From Bacteroidales bacterium (GTDB lineage Bacteria; Bacteroidota; Bacteroidia; Bacteroidales; VadinHA17): a stretch of 64,000 bases of DNA. Positions 27,702 to 36,080 of the stretch are shown piece after piece. The stretch lies in contig JADJLX010000003.1 of NCBI GenBank assembly GCA_016709865.1, forward strand, positions 124,001 to 188,000, written 5' to 3'. Every line of letters starts with the position of its first letter. The stretch's first letter is position 1. The translations under genes and the position numbers were made by a program. The notes beneath the pieces were generated by a model. The model did no database searches, was not told where the DNA came from, and saw only the letters and a program-made list of their open reading frames with translations.

Positions 27702-27801
27702 TCTCTGTGGCTCTCTGTGTGTACTCAGTGTTTCTCTGTGTAACGAAGAAACAAGAACTGACACAGAGTTACACAGAGGTGCCACAGAGTTACACAGAGG
27801 A
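27702..27801. repeat. Intergenic inverted-repeat element, CACAGAG type
   Basis: The left arm carries CTCTGTGG, CTCTGTGTG and CTCTGTGTAAC. The right arm carries GACACAGAGTTACACAGAGG twice over with variation. The arms are complementary in long patches. It lies between the divergent tpx and pgk genes. Confidence 0.75.
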
Positions 27802-27872
27802 AGCAATTCAGGTTATTCAAAAATAAAGACAATATGTTGATTATAGTCATTTAAATATTTCCAAAAAAAATG

Positions 27873-27880
27873 TAGGTTTG
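27873..27880 (+). promoter_or_regulatory. Possible -7 element of pgk
   Basis: TAGGTTTG matches TAnnTTTG, 40 bases upstream of the pgk ATG. No well-spaced -33 was seen. Confidence 0.35.
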
Positions 27881-27920
27881 TAGTAAAGATATTCTACAGT
27901 TAATTTTAAATATACGATCT

Positions 27921-29183
27921 ATGAAAATGATTCAGGACTTTAATTTCAAGGGAAAGAAGGCGATAGTCAGGGTAGATTTTAATGTACCCCTCGACAAAAA
28001 AACTTTTACAGTTACCGATGATACCCGTATCAGGGGAGCATTACTCACCATCAATAAGATACTTAATGATGGCGGATGCCTGATCCTCATGTCGCATCTT
28101 GGACGACCAGAGGGACGAATGGAAAAGTATTCTCTCAAACCGGTACTTCCTGTACTGGAAAAACTTTTGGGTAAAAAAGTGCTTTTTGCCGATGATTGCC
28201 TTGGTGAATCTGCCGTAAAAATGTCAGCAGCTTTGAAACCCGGAGAGATCCTTCTCCTTGAGAATGTCCGCTTCTACCCTGAAGAAGAGGGAAAACCAAT
28301 TCTTCCTGAAGGAGTATCAGAAGATGTTAAGAAAGCTGCAAAAGCTGAGATGAAGGTTAAGCAGAAGGAGATGGCTAAAAAACTTGCAAGCTATGGTGAG
28401 ATCTATGTTAATGATGCCTTCGGCACAGCACATCGTGCCCATGCATCCACAGCCGTTATGGCCGATCATTTCGAGACTGACAAGAGAATGTTCGGGTTTC
28501 TTATAAACAGCGAACTTGCTGCAATGGATAAAGTTCTAAAAGAGCCGCAAAGACCATTTACTGCAATTATGGGCGGTGCAAAAGTTTCAGATAAAATCAT
28601 GCTTATTGAAAACCTGCTTAACAGGGTTGATAATATAATAATAGGTGGTGGTATGACTTATACTTTTGTTAAAGCTATGGGAGGCAAGATTGGTAAATCA
28701 CTCTGTGAAGAGGATAAGCTTGATCTGGCTTTGTCGCTAATAGCCAAGGCTAAAGAAAAGGGTGTGAAACTGATTCTTCCTGTTGATAGTTTAAATGCAG
28801 ATAAATTTGATAATGAAGCAAATACGAAAGTATCTGCTGTTGATGCTGTTGAAGATGGCTGGCTTGGACTTGATATTGCAGAGAAAACAATTAAGGAATT
28901 CTCATCAGTAATTGAAAACTCCAGGACCATTCTCTGGAATGGTCCAATGGGAGTATTTGAGATGGAGAAATTCTCAAAAGGAACAACCGCTGTTGCGAAA
29001 GCGATTGCAGCTGCAACTGCCAAGGGAGCATACAGCCTTATAGGAGGAGGTGATTCTGTAGCCGCAATTAACAAAAACGGACTAGCCGATAAAGTAAGTT
29101 ACGTTTCTACAGGCGGAGGTGCAATGCTCGAGTATATGGAAGGAAAAAAACTCCCGGGCATCACTGCAATTCGCGGAGAATAA
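27921..29183 (+). CDS. pgk: Phosphoglycerate kinase
   Basis: This glycolytic enzyme transfers phosphate from 1,3-bisphosphoglycerate to ADP. The N-terminal signature [14 protein letters not shown] is at about 11-24, then [10 protein letters not shown] with the substrate-binding His and Arg, and [25 protein letters not shown] and the C-terminal nucleotide-binding region ([45 protein letters not shown]) are complete. Its 420 residues are full length. The gene appears monocistronic: a terminator hairpin lies 20 bases after the stop. Confidence 0.98.
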   Translation: MKMIQDFNFKGKKAIVRVDFNVPLDKKTFTVTDDTRIRGALLTINKILNDGGCLILMSHLGRPEGRMEKYSLKPVLPVLEKLLGKKVLFADDCLGESAVKMSAALKPGEILLLENVRFYPEEEGKPILPEGVSEDVKKAAKAEMKVKQKEMAKKLASYGEIYVNDAFGTAHRAHASTAVMADHFETDKRMFGFLINSELAAMDKVLKEPQRPFTAIMGGAKVSDKIMLIENLLNRVDNIIIGGGMTYTFVKAMGGKIGKSLCEEDKLDLALSLIAKAKEKGVKLILPVDSLNADKFDNEANTKVSAVDAVEDGWLGLDIAEKTIKEFSSVIENSRTILWNGPMGVFEMEKFSKGTTAVAKAIAAATAKGAYSLIGGGDSVAAINKNGLADKVSYVSTGGGAMLEYMEGKKLPGITAIRGE

Positions 29184-29202
29184 ATTATAAGATTTTAATT
29201 GA

Positions 29203-29233
29203 AGAGGTTGTCTGAGCGGGCAACCTTTTTTTT
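29203..29233 (+). terminator. Rho-independent terminator of pgk
   Basis: AGGTTG and CAACCT arms enclose a 10-base loop and are followed directly by eight T residues. The stem is short but in the right place. Confidence 0.7.
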
Positions 29234-29297
29234 ACCACGGAGGTCATGGAGTATCACGGAGTATTTATTCAGTGTAACTCTGTGTAACTCCGTGGTT
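29234..29297. repeat. Intergenic inverted-repeat element, CACGGAG type
   Basis: ACCACGGAG at the left and ACTCCGTGGT at the right are complementary. Inner words CACGGAG and CTCTGTG also pair. It begins immediately after the T-run of the pgk terminator. Confidence 0.7.
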
Positions 29298-29358
29298 AAA
29301 GGATTTCGTTTAGAATTCTGATACATATCATAAATTTTAGTAGATGATCTAAATCTAT

Positions 29359-29366
29359 TATCTTTG
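29359..29366 (+). promoter_or_regulatory. -7 element touching the lipoprotein start
   Basis: TATCTTTG is an exact TAnnTTTG match only four bases before the ATG at 29371. Transcription from it would give an almost leaderless mRNA. Confidence 0.45.
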
Positions 29367-29370
29367 TATT

Positions 29371-29901
29371 ATGAAAAAGACATTCAATCTTTTGTTAACA
29401 ATCATAGTTGTGATATCAGCCTGCACCAAGGTTGAAAAGACACCAACTTCAGGCATTAATACTATTGAGAACACGATATACAGGCCTGATAATCCATACA
29501 TTTTAGGATTCTCATTCTCAACCGCGGAGATTGTTGCAAACAATAAAACCCCCGGACCGGATATTTTAATATTTGTTAATACCGACGTTGCCCCCTACAG
29601 ACTTACTCTGCAGGCAGATAATCTCAAGCCATCGTTTTGTAAAATAGGTGATTATACATCTGAAGCAGAAGCTATTTCGGCATTTGATAATCTTCATGAA
29701 GCAGCTATTACCCGGTGGGAAGATATGGCAGATCCGATTGCTCCTAATCAGATATGGATCTACAGAACAGGTACCGATAAATATGCAAAAATCAGGATTA
29801 TCAGTGTCGTTAATGAGATAAGGCAGACTGTTCCTTATGGAGAGTGTAAATTCCAGTGGGTTTACCAGCCTGATGGTTCATTAACCTTTTCTGATAAATG
29901 A
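29371..29901 (+). CDS. Hypothetical lipoprotein, 176 aa
   Basis: I do not recognise a named family. The signal peptide ends with a lipobox (VISAC, Cys18), followed by a beta-rich body with PDNPYILGFSF (about 40-50) and NQIWIYRTGTDKYAKIRIISV (about 128-148). That last segment resembles strand pairs in several Bacteroidota surface lipoproteins. One Cys pair (C90 and C159, approximate) could form a disulfide. The gene overlaps the next start by four bases (ATGA), implying coupled translation with the LuxE-like enzyme. Function is unknown. Confidence 0.75.
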   Translation: MKKTFNLLLTIIVVISACTKVEKTPTSGINTIENTIYRPDNPYILGFSFSTAEIVANNKTPGPDILIFVNTDVAPYRLTLQADNLKPSFCKIGDYTSEAEAISAFDNLHEAAITRWEDMADPIAPNQIWIYRTGTDKYAKIRIISVVNEIRQTVPYGECKFQWVYQPDGSLTFSDK

Positions 29902-30887
29902 TCAATGATCTGAAGGATAGAATCTTCAACATCAAAAGTGAATCAGAATTTTCAGAAGTTGCGCTGGAAGTATTTCATTATCAATACGATAAAAATGCTG
30001 TATATCAATGGTTTATAGACAGCCTCGGGAAAAGTATATCTTCTGTCAAATCTCTGTCAGACATCCCGTTCCTTCCCGTGGAATTTTTCAGAAACCATAA
30101 AATCATAACAGGAAATTATCCTGTTGAGATGATATTTGAGAGCAGCGGAACAACAGGTGTAACACCAGGTAAACATTTTGTATGCGACCTCAATTTATAT
30201 GAGAGGAGTTTCCTTAACACTTTCAATCAGTTTTATGGTGATCCTGAGGATTATATCATAGCTGCCCTGCTTCCTTCATATACCGAGAGAGAAGGATCTT
30301 CACTTGTATATATGGCTGATAATCTGATTAAAAGGAGCAATCATAAACTCAGCGGGTTTTACCGGAACGATACCGAAAGTCTTATAAAGACTGTTTCACA
30401 ATCTAAAGGAGAGAACCGAAAGTTCTTTCTTTTAGGAGTAAGCTTTGCCCTTCTCGATCTCGCTGAGAATGTTTCACCAGATTTGAAAGATTCGATCGTA
30501 ATGGAAACAGGTGGAATGAAGGGAAGAAGGAAGGAACTTACAAGGCCGGAACTTCATTCTATACTCATGAATAAGTTTAATGTTACTTCAATTCATTCAG
30601 AATATGGAATGACTGAATTAATGAGTCAGGCTTATTCAAAGGGGGAAGGAATATTTTATACTCCGCCCTGGATGAAAATTATGCTGAGAGATCCGCAGGA
30701 CCCTCTTACAGTTCAAACTGAAACAGGTAGGACAGGAGGTATAAATATTATAGATCTGGCGAATATCAATTCCTGTTCATTTATCTCCACAGGCGACCTT
30801 GGCAAACTTCATGATGACGGCGGTTTTGAAGTACTGGGGCGTTTCGATAACAGCGATATCCGGGGATGTAATCTGTTGGTGGAATAG
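29898..30887 (+). CDS. LuxE/PaaK-like acyl-protein synthetase
   Basis: This is a member of the ANL-related LuxE family, which activates acyl groups as adenylates and transfers them to an enzyme thiol. The phosphate-binding loop is FESSGTTGVTPGKH (about 77-90). The LPSYTEREGSSLVYM block (about 116-130) is typical of LuxE-like proteins. SEYGMTELMSQAYSKG (near 233) is the second substrate motif, and the C-terminus has STGDLGKLHDDGGFEVLGRFDNSDIRG. It has 329 residues. No luxA, luxB, luxC or acyl carrier protein gene is nearby, so the substrate is unknown. It is coupled to the lipoprotein gene upstream. Confidence 0.85.
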   Translation: MINDLKDRIFNIKSESEFSEVALEVFHYQYDKNAVYQWFIDSLGKSISSVKSLSDIPFLPVEFFRNHKIITGNYPVEMIFESSGTTGVTPGKHFVCDLNLYERSFLNTFNQFYGDPEDYIIAALLPSYTEREGSSLVYMADNLIKRSNHKLSGFYRNDTESLIKTVSQSKGENRKFFLLGVSFALLDLAENVSPDLKDSIVMETGGMKGRRKELTRPELHSILMNKFNVTSIHSEYGMTELMSQAYSKGEGIFYTPPWMKIMLRDPQDPLTVQTETGRTGGINIIDLANINSCSFISTGDLGKLHDDGGFEVLGRFDNSDIRGCNLLVE

Positions 30888-30911
30888 TAATCCACAATAA
30901 AAAAATCCATT

Positions 30912-31012
30912 AACCACAAAGGTCACAAAGGAACTTCACAAAGGTCACAAAGTGTTATAATACATTGTATTACTTTGTGTTCCTTAGTGCCTCCTTTGTG
31001 TACTTTGTGGTA
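30912..31012. repeat. Intergenic inverted-repeat element, CACAAAG type
   Basis: ACCACAAAGGTCACAAAGG at the left pairs with right-arm words ending CTTTGTGGT. The centre is AT-rich. It fills the space between the converging LuxE-like and C1-peptidase genes and may double as a bidirectional terminator. Confidence 0.75.
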
Positions 31013-31020
31013 AAAAAAAA

Positions 31021-32220
31021 TTATAAACCAAGTTTTGTTTTGATTTCAGCAGGAATGGCATTTTTATGCACCATAACTGCTATAGTCTTGGCCCTTACAT
31101 AATTCTCCGACATGTTGAGATACCCCCCGAATGGATTTCTTGTAGTACCCCATGAATTCTTTGTAATATAGTATTTGGTCCCATTCTGGTCTTTTACGAT
31201 TCCGGTAAGATGCATCAGATGGTCGTCGGTTGTCTTTTTTGAATCAAAACCCTCCTGGCGTGATTCCTGTGTTACTTTCACTTCGGGAAAAGGGGAGCTG
31301 AACTTATATGCTTCGGCTGTAAGTTCCTCCTTTGTCATTTTACCCAGTCTGGCTTTATCAGCAGGAGAATAGGAATCAGTATTTTCAAGTTCGGGAATTA
31401 TTGCAACTCCTTTGGGATGTGAAAATCCTTTTTCACTTACATCACCATCCCATGCAACTGTGTATCCGTTATTCAGCGAGTAATCCATTACCTGCATCAG
31501 TTCATCGAGAGTGACATTATAATAATTCATCTTTCTCCAGTTGTCGGGAATAGGAACAACACCCTGAGTATAGAACGGGAAAAGGGTAAAAGAAGTAATC
31601 TCAACATAATCATCCACATTCAGACCAAGTGAGGCAGAAAATGATTTTGGAGTATATCCGACGCCCTTATATGTAAATGATGATGGTGATTTTCCAAGGT
31701 AAGTGTCAAGAACCGCATCAATAATAGCCAGATACTGATCACTCTCCTTTTTTCTCTGAACAGGAACAGTTGCAATTGCATTGACAAAGGCATTTAGTTC
31801 ACTGTGATTATGGTTTGGTAATCCATAATTTAATCCGGTATATGCCTCATCGGGTACAATTCCGTTTTTAGTGAATTCAACAATCCAGTCATGACCAACA
31901 CTTCCCTGTCCAAGATTTCCTTTCCCCTCCTGTACAAAATTATCCCTGAGCCTGTCATAGTAGTTGTTTCTAACAATATACATCTCAGAGAGGTCATATT
32001 CACCTTTTCCCATTCTCAGAAGCTCAGCCTCAATAAAAGAGGTTGTTGCGAAACTCCAGCAGGTGCCTGTACTGGCCTGATTTTTTACCGGTGTTACCTT
32101 CAGTTCTGTAACCGGGGAGAATTTATAACCTTCATCAGGTTTGGCTGTATTTTTCTTTTGAGCAGAGGCCTCCAGGAAAATCAGGGTCAGAAGAGACAGG
32201 AAGAGAATACGGGTTTTCAT
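31021..32220 (-). CDS. C1 family cysteine peptidase (bleomycin hydrolase/PepC-like)
   Basis: This is a papain-fold aminopeptidase C-type protease. The catalytic Cys54 lies in TGTCWSFATTSFIEAEL, His337 in DDHLMHLTGIV and Asn355 in TKNSWGTTRNPFGGY. Gln47 of VKNQAS is the oxyanion-hole residue. A cleavable signal peptide (about 1-20, ending EASAQ) sends it to the periplasm or beyond, unlike the cytosolic PepC of lactic acid bacteria. It has 399 residues with no T9SS C-terminal domain that I can see. It appears to be transcribed alone. Confidence 0.92.
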   Translation of the reverse strand: MKTRILFLSLLTLIFLEASAQKKNTAKPDEGYKFSPVTELKVTPVKNQASTGTCWSFATTSFIEAELLRMGKGEYDLSEMYIVRNNYYDRLRDNFVQEGKGNLGQGSVGHDWIVEFTKNGIVPDEAYTGLNYGLPNHNHSELNAFVNAIATVPVQRKKESDQYLAIIDAVLDTYLGKSPSSFTYKGVGYTPKSFSASLGLNVDDYVEITSFTLFPFYTQGVVPIPDNWRKMNYYNVTLDELMQVMDYSLNNGYTVAWDGDVSEKGFSHPKGVAIIPELENTDSYSPADKARLGKMTKEELTAEAYKFSSPFPEVKVTQESRQEGFDSKKTTDDHLMHLTGIVKDQNGTKYYITKNSWGTTRNPFGGYLNMSENYVRAKTIAVMVHKNAIPAEIKTKLGL

Positions 32221-32304
32221 ATTTTCAGAAATTTAATTGAATAAGAATCAAAATGCTAAACTATAAAAAATCAGGAGAATAAAAAGTGACAAATGTTATT
32301 TATA

Positions 32305-32342
32305 AAGTCTGAAGTCCGAAGACCGGAGACGGAAGATGTATT
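32305..32342. repeat. Short purine-rich repeat (GAAGTCCGAAGACCGGAGACGG)
   Basis: Staggered GAAG/CGAAGAC/CGGAGACGGAAG words lie in the gap between the C1 peptidase and FG-GAP genes. They look like part of a dispersed intergenic repeat, but only one copy is in the window. Confidence 0.35.
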
Positions 32343-32354
32343 AGTTCATTACAT

Positions 32355-35300
32355 TTATTTGATTTCGAATATTTGCAGATTTGAGTCATTTACACCAGCT
32401 ACGAGGTATTGTTTTCCCGATACATTTAGCGGGAGGATTTTCCTCGTATCTCCTTTTATCATAAGGCCACTTGTTGCAGGCATAAGTGGTTTAAACCCAA
32501 CTACGGAATCTTTCAATAGACACAATCCATAACTCGCATCATATCTTCCCATTGAGGGTCTTACGGAATAGTCGTTTCCGACAAGTATAAGGTCTGAATT
32601 TCCATCCTGATCAAAGTCACCGGTCAGAATATCGCGAACTGGCGAGACCTGGGCTAAAACAGGAAGTTTTTCTATTTCGAAGGAGCCATTACCGTTATTA
32701 AGGAACACGCAGCTTTCAAGCAGTACGGCTTTTTTAAGTTCAGATTGACTAATTGCATTAATACCCAATAATTCCTTTATTGTTTTGCCTCCAAATTCAG
32801 AATAACTTGTGAACTTCTTTTCCAAAAATGGAATTTGACTTTTCAGCTCATCAAAAGATGCCACTGGATAACTTATTCCATTTTGGTAGGAACAGATCAC
32901 CTGATCAAGAGATCCATTATTGTCAAAATCATTCAGGTACATTTCTACAGGTTCCTTAACAGATGCTTTAAGCAGGGAATTGAGTCCTAAATTTCCGCCT
33001 ATTAAATCCATATCTCCATCTCCGTCTAAATCAGCAGCATGTATACAATTCCACCATCCGGAGGTATCCCCAAGACCAGATTTATCCGTTACATCTGAAA
33101 AATAGCCATTGTCATTGTTTAGAAGACATACCTTCATCCATTCACCAGTAACACAGAGGTCCTGGTCCCCATCCCCGTCGTAATCCATCCAGCAGGCATC
33201 AGTAACCATACCGATCTTTTTCATCCGTTTCATTCTGGTATCTGTAACATCTTTAAAATGACCTTTCCCATCGTTTTCAAGAAGCAACTGGTTGGGAGAT
33301 AAACCATATATTCCGGGTATTGAACGTGAGCCAATAAACAAATCCAAATCACCATCATTATCAAAGTCGCCCGGACGAACACATGAGCCGTTATTAGCTG
33401 TAAAAGGTAAAGATCCTTCTTCGGCCTCAAAAAACTCACCTTTTCCGTTGTTAATAAGCAACCTGTCTTCCAGCAGGGGATTTCCAACCACTACCGCATT
33501 ACCTCCCCGTACAATATAGAGATCCAAATCATCATCTCCATCTGCGTCAAATGCCGACGCATCAACGTCTTCGGAGTTGATGTCTTTAATAAATGCAGGG
33601 GCTTCGTATGGTTTGAACGATCCGTCAATTTGTTGAAAAAAGATCTTTGACGTCTGTCCTTTGGCGCCACCTATAAACAAATCATCAAGCTTGTCGCCGT
33701 TTAAATCACCAACAGTGAGGGCTGGTCCTTCATTTAACAGACTATGTGGGATAAGGTGTTCAAGAGTAAATTCAGCATATTGGTTTTCCTGGTGTTTATA
33801 TTCAAGGCCTGGCAAGGCTGTTTGAGAGAATAACTTTACAAGTTTATTTTCCTTTGCATTCCCTTTATCAGACTTTGAAGAAGCATTCTTCTTTTCCAGC
33901 GTAAGAACCGTATTTACAGTAATATTTTTAATCAGTTGTTCTGTCAGATCAGGCCACCGTACACGAACCGAGTCCACTTTCCCTGATGCTCCAATCCCAA
34001 AATGTAGAACATCTGATGATGCAGACATAAATCCTCTTGTAGGAAATTGTTCAGAAACCTGTATCTGATTATCGCAGTATACAGTAACACGGGCTCCGAT
34101 ACCATGTGTATTCATTCCTTCTCCAAGTATTCTTACCGATAAAAAATTGTTAGCCAAAAGTTTATCAGAATTATTCATATATATTGAAGCCTGCGCATTA
34201 ATGTTGTTTGTAATCAGATCAAGATCACCATCATTATCCAGATCAGCATAAGCAGAGCCATTGGAATATGTACGGGTGTTAAATCCCCATTCTTTTGCCT
34301 TATTTGAGAATGTTAGATCTCCATTGTTTCTGTAGATATAGTTGTAGTTAGGATAAAGAGGCATCTTGTCATACAATACTTTATCGGCAGCATTCTTATT
34401 TTCTTCTAAAGTAAAGTAACTATTCCTTGTTAGAAAGCTGACATAGTCCAGATCATTTGCTCTTCGATATATTCCGTTCGTAATAAAAAGATCTTTCCAT
34501 CCGTCATTATCCACATCACAAAATAAAGGAGACCAACTCCAATCAGTTGCATAAACACCTGATAATCTGCCGATTTCACTGAACATTTCATTGCCTAAAT
34601 TTAATTGCAATGTATTACGGACAAATTGGTTACCATATCCATCTTTAAGTTTTAACATAAACAGCTCATAGTCATCTTCACCACCTGATTGTTTCCGGAT
34701 TTTTTCCTCTTCGGGCAGCATATCCAGGACAATTATATCAAGAAGGCCGTCATTGTTTATGTCTCCAATATCATTACCCATTGAGGATCTGCTTGTATGT
34801 TGAATCGATTCACTCAATCGTTCTGAAAAAGTACCATTACCGTTATTAAAATATAAATAATCATTTTCATGAAAATCATTTGATATGTATATATCAGGAA
34901 AACCATCGTTGTTGATATCGCTAATACTCACTCCTAGTCCATAACCAATCTGGCTATTGTAAATCCTTGCCTGAGTTGTTACATCATTAAAAAACTGTTT
35001 CCCATTTACATTATCATTTCTGTATAATCTGTCTCCTGCCAGTGAATCATGATCAAAGCGTAAAGATGATGGACCATAACTGCGTGAAGTATGTACTGAA
35101 TGATTAAGCAGATACATATCAAGGTCCCCATCCATATCGTAATCAAAAAAAGCTGCCTGTGTTGAAAATCCCTTAAAGTCCAGTCCATATTTCTGTGCTT
35201 CTTCCCTGAATGTAAGATCCCCCTGATTTATGAACAGCTGGTTTTTCCCATGAACAACCTTATAATTTCCGACCTGGCAAACATAAATATCCAGGAGGCC

Positions 35301-35672
35301 ATCACCATTAACGTCGGCCATTGTTACCCCGGTCTTCCAGTCACCCTCACCTGCCACTCCTGCTTTTAGGGTAATATCCTCAAATTTTAAATTTCCTTTG
35401 TTTAAGTAGAGTTTGTTGGGGTTTTGGTTTGAAGTGAAATATAAGTCAGTTAGACCATCATTATTTATATCTCCGGCAGCTACCCCAGCACCGTTGTTGA
35501 AATATAGATATTGGATCATATTAAACTGCTCGGATTCTGTCAACTGATTAATATAATCAACATTCGTAACTGCAGGGGTTAACAACGTAAACAATTCTTT
35601 TGTCCCATTCTCCTCACGGTTACAGGAAAAAATCAATAAAAGTATAGTCAGAATGAGAACAAATATTTTCAT
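32355..35672 (-). CDS. FG-GAP/VCBS repeat lipoprotein with UnbV/ASPIC domain
   Basis: This is a large surface-type lipoprotein (1105 residues) with a lipobox in LLIFSC (Cys17). I count 14 DxDxDG-like calcium-binding loops (for example DINNDGLTD, DVNGDGLLD, DLDNDGDLD, DFDQDGNSD). They form two beta-propeller-like blocks, about residues 60-500 and 650-1090. Between them lies an ASPIC/UnbV domain (about 520-610, GIGARVTVYCDN to VRVRWPDLTEQ). It is divergent from susC across a 408-base gap, a common arrangement for this family in Bacteroidota. Its role, perhaps ligand binding or calcium-stabilised adhesion, is inferred. Confidence 0.9.
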   Translation of the reverse strand: MKIFVLILTILLLIFSCNREENGTKELFTLLTPAVTNVDYINQLTESEQFNMIQYLYFNNGAGVAAGDINNDGLTDLYFTSNQNPNKLYLNKGNLKFEDITLKAGVAGEGDWKTGVTMADVNGDGLLDIYVCQVGNYKVVHGKNQLFINQGDLTFREEAQKYGLDFKGFSTQAAFFDYDMDGDLDMYLLNHSVHTSRSYGPSSLRFDHDSLAGDRLYRNDNVNGKQFFNDVTTQARIYNSQIGYGLGVSISDINNDGFPDIYISNDFHENDYLYFNNGNGTFSERLSESIQHTSRSSMGNDIGDINNDGLLDIIVLDMLPEEEKIRKQSGGEDDYELFMLKLKDGYGNQFVRNTLQLNLGNEMFSEIGRLSGVYATDWSWSPLFCDVDNDGWKDLFITNGIYRRANDLDYVSFLTRNSYFTLEENKNAADKVLYDKMPLYPNYNYIYRNNGDLTFSNKAKEWGFNTRTYSNGSAYADLDNDGDLDLITNNINAQASIYMNNSDKLLANNFLSVRILGEGMNTHGIGARVTVYCDNQIQVSEQFPTRGFMSASSDVLHFGIGASGKVDSVRVRWPDLTEQLIKNITVNTVLTLEKKNASSKSDKGNAKENKLVKLFSQTALPGLEYKHQENQYAEFTLEHLIPHSLLNEGPALTVGDLNGDKLDDLFIGGAKGQTSKIFFQQIDGSFKPYEAPAFIKDINSEDVDASAFDADGDDDLDLYIVRGGNAVVVGNPLLEDRLLINNGKGEFFEAEEGSLPFTANNGSCVRPGDFDNDGDLDLFIGSRSIPGIYGLSPNQLLLENDGKGHFKDVTDTRMKRMKKIGMVTDACWMDYDGDGDQDLCVTGEWMKVCLLNNDNGYFSDVTDKSGLGDTSGWWNCIHAADLDGDGDMDLIGGNLGLNSLLKASVKEPVEMYLNDFDNNGSLDQVICSYQNGISYPVASFDELKSQIPFLEKKFTSYSEFGGKTIKELLGINAISQSELKKAVLLESCVFLNNGNGSFEIEKLPVLAQVSPVRDILTGDFDQDGNSDLILVGNDYSVRPSMGRYDASYGLCLLKDSVVGFKPLMPATSGLMIKGDTRKILPLNVSGKQYLVAGVNDSNLQIFEIK

Positions 35673-36080
35673 TTTAAAACATTATTGATAACACAGGAAT
35701 AAAATTGATAGAATCATTGATGAGGGGCATATGATAATGTTACAAATACATGCTTTCAAAAATAATCTTTTTAGTTGATAAATATGCTTTGAAGAATTTC
35801 TCTGATGTCAGGATTTTTTCTAAAACCCACTCATTAGGAAAAACCTATTATGTTCCAAACTGTGATGAGAACACGAGTTTTTATTTTTTATTTTTATTTT
35901 TATTAATAACTTAGGGACGGATAATAAACTTAGTTCTTTTAATAATAAACCTTTTAACCCAACTTTAATGCCTATGAAAAAACTCTAACCCCGGAAGGTT
36001 GGGAGAACCTTCTTTACTTGCCCGGTTTCAATCAACTGGGTACTAACCTAAAAGTATTTTTAACACTAAACCCTAACATT
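35673..36080. other. Divergent FG-GAP/susC intergenic region (408 bases)
   Basis: It contains a possible minus-strand -7 element (TATTTTTG at 35757-35764) for the FG-GAP gene and a long T/A tract at 35880-35910. There is also a six-codon ATG frame (35968-35988) and a hairpin (35994-36012) ahead of susC. An in-frame extension of susC back to 36018 is open but not favoured. Confidence 0.5.
35994..36012 (+). promoter_or_regulatory. Hairpin in the susC leader
   Basis: GAAGGTT and AACCTTC form a perfect 7-bp stem with a GGGAG loop; CCGG words on both sides could extend the structure. It is about 70 bases before the susC ATG. No T-run follows at once, so it is not a simple terminator. Confidence 0.4.

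Larger units (their letters stand above)
27607..27920. other. Divergent tpx/pgk intergenic region (314 bases)
   Basis: It holds the putative tpx promoter and two inverted-repeat sites at the left. A CACAGAG-type repeat element is in the centre and a pgk -7 element at the right. An open frame crosses it from inside tpx antisense but has no support as a gene. Confidence 0.6.

Noticed and set aside
27380..27826. 148-codon plus-strand open frame running from tpx antisense into the intergenic repeat
   Set aside because: Half is antisense to tpx and half is translated repeat sequence; no start signal or family resemblance.
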